Assembly (NCBI GenBank): GCA_001803235.1
Contig: MHBL01000006.1
Span: forward strand, 1-57,306
Origin: Lentisphaerae bacterium RIFOXYA12_64_32
Lineage (GTDB): Bacteria > Verrucomicrobiota > Lentisphaeria > Oligosphaerales > YB12-FULL-65-16
Direction: 5' to 3'
Length of the DNA stretch: 57,306 nucleotides
Part shown: positions 9,283 to 17,846 of the stretch, in pieces
Position numbering within the stretch: the first letter of the stretch is position 1
How the letters are laid out: each line of letters opens with the position of its first letter
Notes under the pieces: generated by a model
What the model saw: the letters and a program-made list of their open reading frames with translations, nothing else
What the model was told of the DNA's origin: nothing
Database searches by the model: none
Made by a program: the position numbers and the translations under genes

Positions 9283-11037
9283 TCACTTTACGGTATTGCG
9301 GATGACCGGCAGCAGCAGTTCGCTCACCAGTTGATGCCCGAGGTCGTTTGGGTGCATGCCGTCGAGCAGCATCTCGTCAACCGTGATCTTGTGCTCCGCG
9401 GCAAAGGCGGGGTATGCGGCGCGGACATCCACGAGTGGCACGTTCAGTTCCTTCGCCAGCGCGCGGACCGTATCGCAGTAACCCGTGAGTATCGGCGCGT
9501 CAAAGCCGTCTTCGGCGTCGGCGCGGTAGGGCGGTTTGCCGTACATTTCCTGGAGCGCGGGTGTCCAGCGCACCGGATTGGTGGTCATCAGAATGACCTT
9601 GGCGTTCTCCTTGGCGGCTTCGGCGATCATGGCCCGCAGGTTCGCCTCGTATTCCGCCAGCGGCACGCGCGACGCGGTGGCGGGCGGCGTCTTCCACACA
9701 TCCACGGCGGCATCGTTGATGCCGAACTGCATGACGATGAGCTTGGGCTTGTATTGCAGCACGTCCTTGGCAAACCGCTTCCGTGCGTCAGCCGTCGTGT
9801 TGCCGCCGATCCCGGCATTGTAGACCGCGAGGCTGGAACCGCTGCTCTGCAGCACTTCACCCACACGCACGGAGTACACCTTCTTGACTGAACCGGGGCG
9901 CGGGGCGGTCGTTGAATCGCCGAACGTGATGATGCCACCCGGTTCGGGCTTGGGCACAGGCTTCGGTTTGTGGACGGGAATCTCGCCACCGTCCAGCTCG
10001 GCGACGTTGACCCTCATGCGCAGGTTGCCCTGCATGGTGGTGATCCACAACTCGCCCGGTTTCCGCTCGTACAGATACGGATACGACACGCGCGCACCGT
10101 CGTCGTAGTTGGCCGCGACAATGACCGGCTTGGACCAGGTTTGCGCATCGTCCGCCGAGAACGCGAGCGACAACTCCGCGCGGCTGTGACGGTCCGCGGG
10201 TGCGTGGCGTGGCGGCGCATTCCACTGCAGGGCGATGCGTCCGTCCTGCAACCGCGCCATCTGCGGGCAGCACGTCACCGACGCGACCTGCGACTGCTTC
10301 AGCCCGTCCCATTTCAGGCCATCCGCGGAGGTCGCCTCCCAGAGCCACCCCGACTCCGTGCGCAGCAGCAGGTACAGCGTGCCGTCCGTCCGTTCGATGA
10401 CCGTGCCTTCGATGGAACCGGCGTGATCGTGCTTGCCGACACCGTAGTCCAGCATGTTGCTGCGCTGCCAGGTTTGTCCTAAGTCATCGGAGACGAACAT
10501 CACCGTCGCGTGGCGCCACTCGGGGATGATCTCCTGTCCCACCAGCACGATGCGCCCGCCGCGGGTCTGGATCATCGAGTGGATGCAGCCGCACCAGGGC
10601 TCGCTGAGTTTGACCGGCGCCTCCCAGGTCTTGCCGCCGTCGAGACTGCGGCAGGCATACGTCGGCAGCACGAACTCCTGCCAGCTCACATCCTTCCCGC
10701 CCCAGTGCCAGCCTTTTGGCGACCGGCGCTCCGCCCCGTTCATCCACGCCGCAATCACCACCCCTTCCCGGGTCCGCAGCAACGCCCGTTCATTGCTGAT
10801 CATGAACTTCGCCGGCTCGGTAAACACCGGTGTGGCGCTCCAGGTCGCCCCTTCATCGCTGCTGCGCAGCGCATTCTTCGCATCCACACACAAAACGCCG
10901 CCGTCCTTCGTGGTGACGAACGGTCCCTGGTGTTTGAACGGCAGCGCCTGCGCTTTCGGATGCAGCGTGGGAGTCGAATCCGCGGCACCGGCCAGCGCCG
11001 GCAGAAGAAACAGGGATGCGATGGTTCTCATGTTCAT
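9283..11037 (-). CDS. Secreted sialidase-like propeller fused to an SGNH esterase
   Basis: Protein of 584 aa starting at 11037 after GGAGG, with a signal peptide (MNMRTIASLFLLPALAGAA). Residues 25-345 form a BNR propeller with Asp boxes SSDEGATW, SLDGGKTW, SDDLGQTW and SADDAQTW. A proline/lysine linker (HKPKPVPKPEPGG, about 356-368) joins it to an SGNH hydrolase with FGDST (Ser375), NAGIGGNTT, FGIND and DGMHPNDLGH (Asp559, His562). The SGNH part keeps the whole Ser-Gly-Asn-His set, unlike the gene at 4841. The fusion suggests coupled removal of O-acyl groups and terminal sugars from one glycan outside the cytoplasm. Confidence 0.85.
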   Translation of the reverse strand: MNMRTIASLFLLPALAGAADSTPTLHPKAQALPFKHQGPFVTTKDGGVLCVDAKNALRSSDEGATWSATPVFTEPAKFMISNERALLRTREGVVIAAWMNGAERRSPKGWHWGGKDVSWQEFVLPTYACRSLDGGKTWEAPVKLSEPWCGCIHSMIQTRGGRIVLVGQEIIPEWRHATVMFVSDDLGQTWQRSNMLDYGVGKHDHAGSIEGTVIERTDGTLYLLLRTESGWLWEATSADGLKWDGLKQSQVASVTCCPQMARLQDGRIALQWNAPPRHAPADRHSRAELSLAFSADDAQTWSKPVIVAANYDDGARVSYPYLYERKPGELWITTMQGNLRMRVNVAELDGGEIPVHKPKPVPKPEPGGIITFGDSTTAPRPGSVKKVYSVRVGEVLQSSGSSLAVYNAGIGGNTTADARKRFAKDVLQYKPKLIVMQFGINDAAVDVWKTPPATASRVPLAEYEANLRAMIAEAAKENAKVILMTTNPVRWTPALQEMYGKPPYRADAEDGFDAPILTGYCDTVRALAKELNVPLVDVRAAYPAFAAEHKITVDEMLLDGMHPNDLGHQLVSELLLPVIRNTVK

Positions 11038-11090
11038 GGAGTTCTTCCTCCTTCAGCGCTCGACGCTCGTTCCGTCCGCCGCCGCGCCCG

Positions 11091-11810
11091 TCACCAGTGG
11101 TAATCATAGGTCGTCCCGCCCGCGAGCAGGCGGTAGCGCGGGCGCACGTCCGGCCGCGGCCGCCAGCCGACACTGCCGTCGAGTCGGAGGACATTGACGC
11201 CCTCAGGAATCGTCTGGCTGTGGCTGGCAATCACGGGAAAGGTTGGCGCGTTGGACAGGCGGAACATGTCCGCCATGATGACGGCCTCGGGCGAGTTGGT
11301 GTTCAGGCTGGGCACGTCGCGGTCATCGAGGAGAAAGCGGGCACTGCGGTCCGCGCCTTTGCCGGTGAAGAAACAGTAGCTGCTGGCGCGGCCGTAGTTG
11401 TGATAGGACGGGGCCCAGTAGTAATCGGCAGACGCATTCCCGACTCCCTTGGACCAAATCTCGTCGGCGGGGCAGAACCAGACCTCCCGCGGGATCGCGT
11501 ACGTCGGCACGAGGTACTCTGAGAACTTGTCGCCCGCCGCGGTCCAGTAGAGGACGTTGGGGATGGCTGTCTCATGCGGGAAGAGCGCTCCGTCAAACTC
11601 GCCGGCGTACAGGTGCGAAACCGTGGCCCACTGCTTCAGGTTACCCATGCACACGGCGCGCTTCGCCCGGTTCTTCGCCCCCGCCAGCGCCGGCATCAGC
11701 ATCGACGCCAGCACGGCAATGATGGCAATCACCACCAGCAATTCCACGAGCGTAAACCGGTGCCGCCGGTCCCGCTCACGGTGTGACGTCGCTGCGGTGC
11801 GGTTCGTCAT
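11091..11810 (-). CDS. Pseudopilin-like protein with type IV prepilin N-terminus
   Basis: Protein of 239 aa from the ATG at 11810 with GAGGAGG 8 nt upstream. The segment RFTLVELLVVIAIIAVL carries the invariant Glu5 and hydrophobic helix of type IV pilins and type II secretion pseudopilins. Residue -1 is Arg, not the usual Gly, a pattern I associate with Lentisphaerae. The segment CMGNLKQW and a late His..LDGSVGW block fit the PVC H-X9-DG pilin-associated domain. Such genes in these phyla often stand beside carbohydrate enzymes, as here, so a role in display or secretion at the cell surface is plausible but unproven. Confidence 0.85.
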   Translation of the reverse strand: MTNRTAATSHRERDRRHRFTLVELLVVIAIIAVLASMLMPALAGAKNRAKRAVCMGNLKQWATVSHLYAGEFDGALFPHETAIPNVLYWTAAGDKFSEYLVPTYAIPREVWFCPADEIWSKGVGNASADYYWAPSYHNYGRASSYCFFTGKGADRSARFLLDDRDVPSLNTNSPEAVIMADMFRLSNAPTFPVIASHSQTIPEGVNVLRLDGSVGWRPRPDVRPRYRLLAGGTTYDYHW

Positions 11811-11940
11811 GGTGCAGGCCTCCTCGGTGTCCTCGGTTCGCATCCAGCGGATAACCTGGTTAACCACATCAACCAATGGCAATATGCACCCGGCTCGGCC
11901 GCTTGTCAAGAGCGCCCGTGAAAAGCCGTGGGTGATGTTC

Positions 11941-11975
11941 TTGACAACATGTGTCACGCGTGTCACATTGGCTGT
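11941..11975 (+). promoter_or_regulatory. Promoter and palindromic operator of the phd-vapC pair
   Basis: A consensus -35 TTGACA lies at 11941-11946. At 11949-11968 is a 20-bp near-perfect palindrome (ATGTGTCACGCGTGTCACAT, one mismatched pair) overlapping the expected -10 zone. Antitoxin binding here would autoregulate the operon. With 17 bp spacing the transcript would start close to the antitoxin ATG, so a leaderless message is possible. Confidence 0.65.
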
Positions 11976-12206
11976 ATGAAGACCATTTCCATTCGGGAAC
12001 TGCATGCCGCGACCGGCAAGCACGTACGCGCCGCGCTTCTCGAGCCGGTGATCATCACGGAACGCGGCCGGCGCATGGCGGTCATCAAGCCCTTCTCCGA
12101 AGCAGAAGTCGCGGGAATGCCCTTCCCAAGACGTCGGGCCGAGCGCCTTCCCGCTGTTGGGATTGACACCACGTTGCTGATTGGCGAAGACCGGGACGGT
12201 CGATGA
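11976..12206 (+). CDS. Phd/YefM-type antitoxin
   Basis: Protein of 76 aa with the N-terminal DNA-binding pattern MKTISIRELHAATGKHVRAA and the ITERGRRMAVIKPF strand typical of the Phd/YefM family. The C-terminal 35 residues would be the toxin-neutralising tail. The start at 11976 was chosen because upstream codons lie in the operator. The stop overlaps the toxin start (ATGA), giving translational coupling and a type II operon with the following PIN-domain gene. Confidence 0.88.
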   Translation: MKTISIRELHAATGKHVRAALLEPVIITERGRRMAVIKPFSEAEVAGMPFPRRRAERLPAVGIDTTLLIGEDRDGR

Positions 12207-12640
12207 TGTACCTGGACACGTCCTACATCGTGAAATGTTACCTCCGGGAGCCGGGGACGGAGGAGATTCTCGCCTGGTTGGAAGGCAGGACGGGATTGTC
12301 GTGCTGCCTGCACGGGCGCCTGGAATTCGTGGCGGCGGTAAAGCGACATGTCCGTGAGAAGCGTTTGAGCCTGCGCGACGGGCAGGCCGTTTGCCGGCGC
12401 CTCGAGGTGGACGAACGCGCCGGCCTCTGGCGGTGGTTCAGCGTGACGGACGCCATGGTACAGTCGGCGTGTCAGCGCCTGGAAGCGCTGGCGCCAGCGG
12501 TCTTCCTGCGGGCGGCCGATGCCCTGCACCTGACCTGTGCGCTCGAACATGGCTTCGACACCGTCTACAGCCACGACGAGCACTTGCTGGCTGCAGCCCC
12601 TGCGTTTGGCCTGAAGGGCGTGGATATCCTTGGCCCGTGA
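12203..12640 (+). CDS. vapC: VapC-type PIN-domain ribonuclease toxin
   Basis: Protein of 145 aa beginning MMYLDTSYIVKCYL. The PIN acidic set is visible: Asp5, Glu41 (GRLEFVAA), Asp106 (RAADALHL) and Asp125 (YSHDEHLL), which bind metal for RNA cleavage. Family members cut tRNA or rRNA; the target here is unknown. It overlaps the antitoxin by 4 nt. All four acidic residues are present, so it should be active. Confidence 0.9.
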   Translation: MMYLDTSYIVKCYLREPGTEEILAWLEGRTGLSCCLHGRLEFVAAVKRHVREKRLSLRDGQAVCRRLEVDERAGLWRWFSVTDAMVQSACQRLEALAPAVFLRAADALHLTCALEHGFDTVYSHDEHLLAAAPAFGLKGVDILGP

Positions 12641-12858
12641 TCTGTCGTTGGCCTCGCCCCGCAGGATCTGGCCGCGGACGGTTGGCGCGGAATGCGGGCG
12701 GGCTTGATAGCGCCGGGGCCTGCGCCGTGAATCGAGAGTCGCGCATCATTCGCCCTGGCCTCAGTCTCATTGGAAGCACAGTCCCGCACCGTAACCGAGG
12801 GAAGGTTGTCCGCAGGCCGTCAATCCTCGTCCAGCAAGAGGGAGCACTCAGCAGCACC

Positions 12859-14748
12859 ATGCCTACACGACTCAAACCCGAGCAGACCGCCCGTGCTTTG
12901 TCGCGCCGACTTCTTCGCAACGCCCACACCCGGGTGATGATGGGCTACTACCGGGAGAAACTTCCCCGGCTCCAGTATCCCGAGACGGCCGCCGAGTGGG
13001 GCCAGCGCACCGCGCAGGTCCGGCGCGACCTGCTCGCCAAGGTGTACCTGCGCGGGCACCGGCCGGGGATCCAGGACGCGCCGCCCAAGGTGGAGTGGCG
13101 CGGGGTCATCGATGCGGGCAAGGACTACCGCATCCGCAAGCTCCGTTACGAAGGCTACCCGGGGATGTGGATCCCGGCCTTGCTCTATGAACCGAAGAAC
13201 CTGCGCGGCAAGGTTCCGGCGGTGTTGAACCCGAATGGGCACGATCGCGGCGGCAAGGCGGCGACGTACAAGCAGACGCGGTGCATCAACCTGGCCAAGC
13301 GCGGCATCCTGGCCCTGAACACCGAGTTCATCGGCATGGGTGAACTGCAGGGCTCGCACAGCCACATGCACCAGGGCCAGATCGACCTGTGCGGCGTCGC
13401 GGGCGTCGGTGTCATGTACCTCGCCATGAAGCGCGGCCTGGATGTGCTCCTCCGCCACCCGCACACCGACCCCGAACGGGTCGCCATGACCGGGTTGTCC
13501 GGCGGCGGTTGGCAGACGGCCGTCCTCTCCGCCATCGATGAACGGATTCGTGCGACCATGCCGGTCTCCGGGCACTCGCCGATCTGGCACCGCGCGACCA
13601 TACGCTGGCAGGACCACGGCGACCTTGAACAGACGCCCGTGGACCTTTGCACCATCGCCGACTATGACACGCTGACGGCGATGTTCGCACCCCGGCCCGC
13701 GGTACTCGTCCACAGCGCCAACGACGGCATCTTCCGGCCGGAGTTCATGCGGCCGGCCCTGTACGAGCCAGCCCGCAGGGTCTACAAGCGCCTGGGCGTC
13801 GAGGACCGGATCGCGTTCTACGTGAACACCGTCCCTGGCACGCACAACTACGAGAAGGACATCCGCGAGCGGTTCTACCGGTTCCTGAACGAGGCGTGGG
13901 ATTTGGGCATCTCCACGCAGGACATCCCGTGCGAGGGCGAACTCCGCTCCGAGTGGGAACTGGCGGTCGGGCTGCCTCCGGGCAATCCAACGCTGCTGCG
14001 CATTGCCGCAGACCTGGCCGCCAACCTGCCGGTCAGGCGCTCGTCGCGGCGGACCGCCGCCTCGGACCGGAAGCGCCTGGCGCAGGTCCTGCACCTTCCG
14101 GCCAGCTACGCCGTGACCGCCTGTGCCGCCGGCCAGCCACGGACCGTCGCCGGGGTCGAGATCCGCCACCACGTTCTGGCCATGGACCGATGGCGCGTTC
14201 CGGTCACGGAGTTCCGGCCGGCCGGCACATCCGGGGCCCCGCTGCTGGTCATCCCAGAATCGGGCCGTGCCAGAAGCGGCGGACAGGTCCACGCGGCGGT
14301 GGCCAGCGGCAGGCATGTCTTCGTCGCCGACCTGTTCGCGTTTGGCGAGCAGGTGATCGCCAAGGGCGAGTACCATTACCTGTTCATGGAATGCGTGGCG
14401 GCGGCGGGCGACCGGCCGCTGGGCATCTGCACGGCGCAGCTTCTCGCGGCGGGCGAATGGATTCGGACCGAGACCGGCGCCGCGGGGGTGGACGTCGCAG
14501 CGCCCGGGCTGCAGGCAGGGCTGGTGGCGCTGTGCGGCGCCGCGCTGCGCCCGGGCGGCTTCGGGACGCTGAGCCTGCCGGTCAATGTGCCCGACACTCT
14601 GCGCCGGTTGATGGACTGGCAGGTGGACTACGTTCAGAACTCAATCGTTTTCTGCTTCGGGCTGCTCGAGCAGTTCGATGTCCAGGACCTGATCGTCTTG
14701 TCCGATCCCGTACGCATCGAGATGGCGGGCCGTGGTCCGATGCGGTGA
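12859..14748 (+). CDS. Acetylxylan-esterase-like alpha/beta hydrolase
   Basis: Protein of 629 aa from the ATG at 12859; the ribosome site is weak (GAGGGAG about 15 nt upstream), so the start is uncertain. The nucleophile elbow is GLSGGG (Ser214), the acid probably Asp in HSANDGIF and the base His in VPGTHNYE, giving a complete triad within residues 80-350. This resembles the acetyl xylan esterase/peptidase-like hydrolases common in PVC carbohydrate loci. The C-terminal third (about 390-629) is a second domain with no recognisable elbow. No signal peptide is visible. The gene is convergent with the glycosidase-like gene downstream. Confidence 0.75.
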   Translation: MPTRLKPEQTARALSRRLLRNAHTRVMMGYYREKLPRLQYPETAAEWGQRTAQVRRDLLAKVYLRGHRPGIQDAPPKVEWRGVIDAGKDYRIRKLRYEGYPGMWIPALLYEPKNLRGKVPAVLNPNGHDRGGKAATYKQTRCINLAKRGILALNTEFIGMGELQGSHSHMHQGQIDLCGVAGVGVMYLAMKRGLDVLLRHPHTDPERVAMTGLSGGGWQTAVLSAIDERIRATMPVSGHSPIWHRATIRWQDHGDLEQTPVDLCTIADYDTLTAMFAPRPAVLVHSANDGIFRPEFMRPALYEPARRVYKRLGVEDRIAFYVNTVPGTHNYEKDIRERFYRFLNEAWDLGISTQDIPCEGELRSEWELAVGLPPGNPTLLRIAADLAANLPVRRSSRRTAASDRKRLAQVLHLPASYAVTACAAGQPRTVAGVEIRHHVLAMDRWRVPVTEFRPAGTSGAPLLVIPESGRARSGGQVHAAVASGRHVFVADLFAFGEQVIAKGEYHYLFMECVAAAGDRPLGICTAQLLAAGEWIRTETGAAGVDVAAPGLQAGLVALCGAALRPGGFGTLSLPVNVPDTLRRLMDWQVDYVQNSIVFCFGLLEQFDVQDLIVLSDPVRIEMAGRGPMR

Positions 14749-14797
14749 GAGACGCCGGGGAGTGCGCCGGCGTGAGCTTGCGGGTCATCGTAATGCT

Positions 14798-16750
14798 TCA
14801 GTCCCAGCGGTTGGCGAGTGCGAAGTCCGCAGCATCCCCGACCGGGATATCGCGCACTGCTCTCTTGCCCCCGGTCGCTGCGAGTGTGACCCGCAGGTGT
14901 GCGGCGCTGGCACGCTCGACCTCGACGTCGAACACGCTGCCGAAGGCGTGCACGCCGCGCAGGGCCATGCGGTCCCAGGCACCGGGCAGGCGCGGGCGGC
15001 AGGTGAACGTGTCGAACCCCGTCGGGGTGATGCCGAACAGACCTTCGGTGAAGACGCGGCAGTAGAGCGCGCTCTCCGCGCCGAGCTGCGCCTGGCCGCC
15101 TTCCGGCCACGCCTCGACCACGTACGGCACGTGGTCTCCGAGCAGGCGGCGGTGCGAGAACGCGGTCAGGAATTGCAGGGCCGTCTCCGTCTCGCCGGCG
15201 GCGAACACGCCGCGCAGGCCGTAGAGCGTGGCGCGGTCCCAGAAGGTGCGGTCGCCCGCCTGCGTGGCCAGGCCGTCCGGGGTCCAGAGCCGCGGTGAGA
15301 ACAGCGCGACGATCGTGCCCTTGGCGCGCCGGAACAGGCCCATCGTGAGCGGCAGGCAGATCCAGGCACGCAGGACCGCGCCGCCGTCGTAGTAGCGGTA
15401 CGTCTCGAACCCCTCGACCTCCGCGCCGAAGTAGCGCTCGATCGCCGCGTCCAGGGCGGCGGCACGACGGTCGAACTCGGCGGCGGGTTCAAGCTTGCCC
15501 AGCCCGCGCGCCACGGCGGCCGCGGCGCGGTATCCGCCGTACGCGAGCGTCGAGGTCGACAGGTTCGCCTTGCCCGACGGGAAGCGGCCCTCGAGTTCGT
15601 CGGTGTCGGACGCGACGACGCCGGCGGCGGTGGTCTTGCGCCGGCAGTACTCGGCGCACCACTCGATGGCGGGCCAGAGTTCGGCGGCCAGGCTGCGGTC
15701 GCCGCGCGCCAGCAGGTAGCGGCTGCACCCGTACAGGTACATGGCCGCGTCGCCGCGGTCGCCGCAGTGCGTCCAGGGCTTGTCGCCTTCGACCTCGAAC
15801 GAGGACGGGATGGCCGTGTACTCCGGCGTCATGGCGCGGGCAAAGATGCGGTAGGCGTTCAGGGCGGCGAGGTTCGCATCCGCGTCGCCGAGGAACGGGA
15901 AGAGCGGTCCGGCGTACTCGACCTGGTCATTGGCCCAGATACCACCGTAGTAGCTGTTGCCGGCGGGCGAGTGGACCAGGCCCATCTTCGTCTCGAACAG
16001 CGTCTCGCCGGTGCGCTGGCAGGCGAACGCGAAGCAGCGGTTCAGGACCGGGTCGGGCGTCTCGAGCCGCAACGCCTCGCGCAGCGTCCGGCAGCGCGTC
16101 TGCCGGCGCGCAAGTGCGGAGTCCGCAGTCACGGTCTCGGCCGGCCGGTCACAGCGGCGTGCGGCAAACATGATGGCGGTGGTCAGCACCGCGCCGGGCT
16201 GCAGGATCGCCTCGCAGGCGGTATGATCCACGGTCAGTTCATACGCGCCGTACACGCCACCGCTGCCCTGGCGCCAGTGCAGGTCGGTGAGGGCGAGTTG
16301 GCGCGGCTGCGTGTCGCGGTTGGTGAACGTCCACTGCTCGACCACGGCGTGCTGGTCCGGGCAGGGGAAGAGGCGGCGCGTCAGTTGCAGGCCGCGGTGC
16401 GGTGCGTGCTCGAACGTGAGCACGCCGTCGAACCGGACGCGTTCGACCTTCGTCTTGCCGCCGCGGTCCTCGATGCCGTCAAGGAGAATGACCGGCTCGA
16501 ACAGCTCGTCGAACTCACGGCGCATGTAGCCGCGTACATCGTCGGCGCGGCCGCGCAGCATGGGCCAGTAGATGCGCCGAACCAGGCGCAGGTCGCGGTT
16601 TTGGCCCAGCTCGTACCGCGCAATGAGCGACACGTGCCGGCCGCTCATCTCGACATGGTCCTGGTGCGGCAGCCGCGCGCCCTCCTGCACGTCCCAGGCG
16701 ATCCCATCGCCATCCAGGCGCCAGCGGTCGGGTAGTACGGTGTCGGGCAT
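14798..16750 (-). CDS. Six-hairpin (alpha/alpha)6 glycosidase-like protein
   Basis: Protein of 650 aa starting at 16750 after a GGAG. An N-terminal beta-sandwich (about 1-240) is followed by a helical barrel with segments typical of the six-hairpin glycosidase superfamily: YYGGIWANDQVEYAGPLFPFLGD, cut here as WANDQVEYAG, then HCGDRGDAAMYLYG, FWDRATLYGLRG and VVEAWPEGGQ. The family includes GH63, GH65, GH78 and GH116-type enzymes acting on alpha- or beta-linked oligosaccharides; the exact family and substrate are not evident. No signal peptide is seen, so it may act on imported oligosaccharides. Confidence 0.7.
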   Translation of the reverse strand: MPDTVLPDRWRLDGDGIAWDVQEGARLPHQDHVEMSGRHVSLIARYELGQNRDLRLVRRIYWPMLRGRADDVRGYMRREFDELFEPVILLDGIEDRGGKTKVERVRFDGVLTFEHAPHRGLQLTRRLFPCPDQHAVVEQWTFTNRDTQPRQLALTDLHWRQGSGGVYGAYELTVDHTACEAILQPGAVLTTAIMFAARRCDRPAETVTADSALARRQTRCRTLREALRLETPDPVLNRCFAFACQRTGETLFETKMGLVHSPAGNSYYGGIWANDQVEYAGPLFPFLGDADANLAALNAYRIFARAMTPEYTAIPSSFEVEGDKPWTHCGDRGDAAMYLYGCSRYLLARGDRSLAAELWPAIEWCAEYCRRKTTAAGVVASDTDELEGRFPSGKANLSTSTLAYGGYRAAAAVARGLGKLEPAAEFDRRAAALDAAIERYFGAEVEGFETYRYYDGGAVLRAWICLPLTMGLFRRAKGTIVALFSPRLWTPDGLATQAGDRTFWDRATLYGLRGVFAAGETETALQFLTAFSHRRLLGDHVPYVVEAWPEGGQAQLGAESALYCRVFTEGLFGITPTGFDTFTCRPRLPGAWDRMALRGVHAFGSVFDVEVERASAAHLRVTLAATGGKRAVRDIPVGDAADFALANRWD

Positions 16751-16792
16751 GGGGAGGCTCCGGGGGTTGGGTGTCGAGTGTCGAGGGGAAGA

Positions 16793-16822
16793 GGTTTCGG
16801 GTTTCAGGGTTCAGGTGTCAGG
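16793..16822 (+). repeat. Heptamer array (GGTTTCA type), 4 units
   Basis: Units GGTTTCG, GGTTTCA, GGGTTCA and GGTGTCA run directly into GG. It lies just upstream of the six-hairpin gene and overlaps the 3' end of the small membrane-protein gene. It belongs to the heptamer family also found at 23.8, 47.7, 51.5 and 53.1 kb. Confidence 0.8.
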
Positions 16823-17068
16823 AGGCCGGACGGGTGTCGGGGCGACGCTCGTCTGGGACGCACGCCACTCGCGGACGCGGTCGGCGTGCCATTTCCAGCC
16901 CACGGTGCAGTTGGTGGCCAGCAGCCCGGCGATCAGCGCGTAGTACGGGAACTCGGGGTGGGCCGCCGCGAAGTAGCGGTAGGTGCAGCCCGGGCAAGCG
17001 ACCGCCTCCCCGCACGCCACCGATAGAACGAGCACACCGACCAGTACCTCAAGACGCCTGTGTGGCAT
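16811..17068 (-). CDS. Small membrane or exported protein of unknown function
   Basis: Protein of 85 aa, not recognised. A hydrophobic segment VLVGVLVLSVACGEAVA could be a signal peptide or membrane helix. It is followed by CPGCTYRYFAAAHPEFPYY and a second hydrophobic stretch (ALIAGLLATNCTVGW), then a basic tail. The last residues are encoded by heptamer-repeat DNA, suggesting the C-terminus was reshaped by the repeat. The ribosome site is weak and the frame is open further upstream, so start and reality are uncertain. Confidence 0.5.
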   Translation of the reverse strand: MPHRRLEVLVGVLVLSVACGEAVACPGCTYRYFAAAHPEFPYYALIAGLLATNCTVGWKWHADRVREWRASQTSVAPTPVRPPDT

Positions 17069-17311
17069 AGCTACGCCATCGTTGCCCGATTCGGCACACC
17101 GGTTGCGCTGGCAACGGTTCGGAGGCCGACGCGGGCACGATCCCTCTGCTGAGCTCTGACACTCGATCCCACACCAGGAACCATAGCACGGTGGGGGCGA
17201 GATTGCGCACGGGGCAGGTGCCCGGAACAAACCTTGACCCCGTCGCATCGTTGCAGTATCTTCACCAGGCAAGGAATTCAGGTGAGGTGCCTCCCATGAA
17301 ACCAAAAGACG

Positions 17312-17554
17312 GTGAAACGTGTTCCTTCGTTGGCAGATCGGATCATGATCGATCCGGAGATCTGCAACGGCAAACCCGTGCTGCGCGGGAAGCACATTAC
17401 GGCGCAGGCGATCCTTGAGTTCCTGAGTGCGGGCGAGACACATGCGGAGATCCTTCGCCAGTACCCCTCTCTGGAGCCGGAGGATATCCAGACCTGCCTG
17501 GTGTACGCAACCCGTCTGATGGGACACCACACCCTCGTCAAGCAGATTGCGTGA
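17312..17554 (+). CDS. DUF433-family protein (VapB45-like antitoxin)
   Basis: Protein of 80 aa from a GTG at 17312; an in-frame ATG at 17345 is the alternative. It matches the DUF433 pattern: RIMIDPEICNGKPVLRGKHI, then AQAILEFLSAGETHAEILRQYPSL and a helix-turn-helix-like end. DUF433 proteins are usually antitoxins paired with a DUF5615 PIN-like toxin. No such partner follows; instead hicB-hicA begin 23 bp downstream, so the three may form one operon. Confidence 0.8.
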   Translation: MKRVPSLADRIMIDPEICNGKPVLRGKHITAQAILEFLSAGETHAEILRQYPSLEPEDIQTCLVYATRLMGHHTLVKQIA

Positions 17555-17577
17555 AGTAGCCTAACACCGAGGACCCC

Positions 17578-17844
17578 ATGAAACTCGCCGTGACCATCGA
17601 GATTGTGCGGAAGGAAAAGTGGTATCTGGCGCGTATTCCTGAACTCGATTTCGGCTCGCAGGGCCGCACGCCCGGGGAAGCCAGGGAGAACGTCTTGGAG
17701 ATGATGCGAATTCAGTTCGGTGAGATGCGCGACCTGGGAACGCTGGAAGAGTACCTGGCGGAGTGCGGGTTCTCAACGACCGATGCTGGACGATGTGTCG
17801 AGAGTGAGCTTGTGGGGTTCGAGAAGTCGACCGTTACGGTGTAA
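17578..17844 (+). CDS. hicB: HicB-family antitoxin
   Basis: Protein of 88 aa with GAGGA before the ATG. The partial RNase-H-like fold of HicB is recognisable: MKLAVTIEIVRKEKWYLARI, then PELDFGSQGRTPGEARENV and a helical end. It lacks a long C-terminal DNA-binding domain, so DNA binding may need the complex. The stop is 2 bp from the hicA start, giving tight coupling in antitoxin-first order. Confidence 0.88.
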   Translation: MKLAVTIEIVRKEKWYLARIPELDFGSQGRTPGEARENVLEMMRIQFGEMRDLGTLEEYLAECGFSTTDAGRCVESELVGFEKSTVTV

Positions 17845-17846
17845 CC

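Noticed and set aside
12820..14376. 518-codon minus-strand frame opposite the esterase gene
   Set aside because: The plus frame has the hydrolase motifs and the minus frame none.
17296..17418. ATG with a good upstream AGGTGAGG opening a 40-codon frame
   Set aside because: It is out of frame with the DUF433 protein and encodes nothing recognisable.
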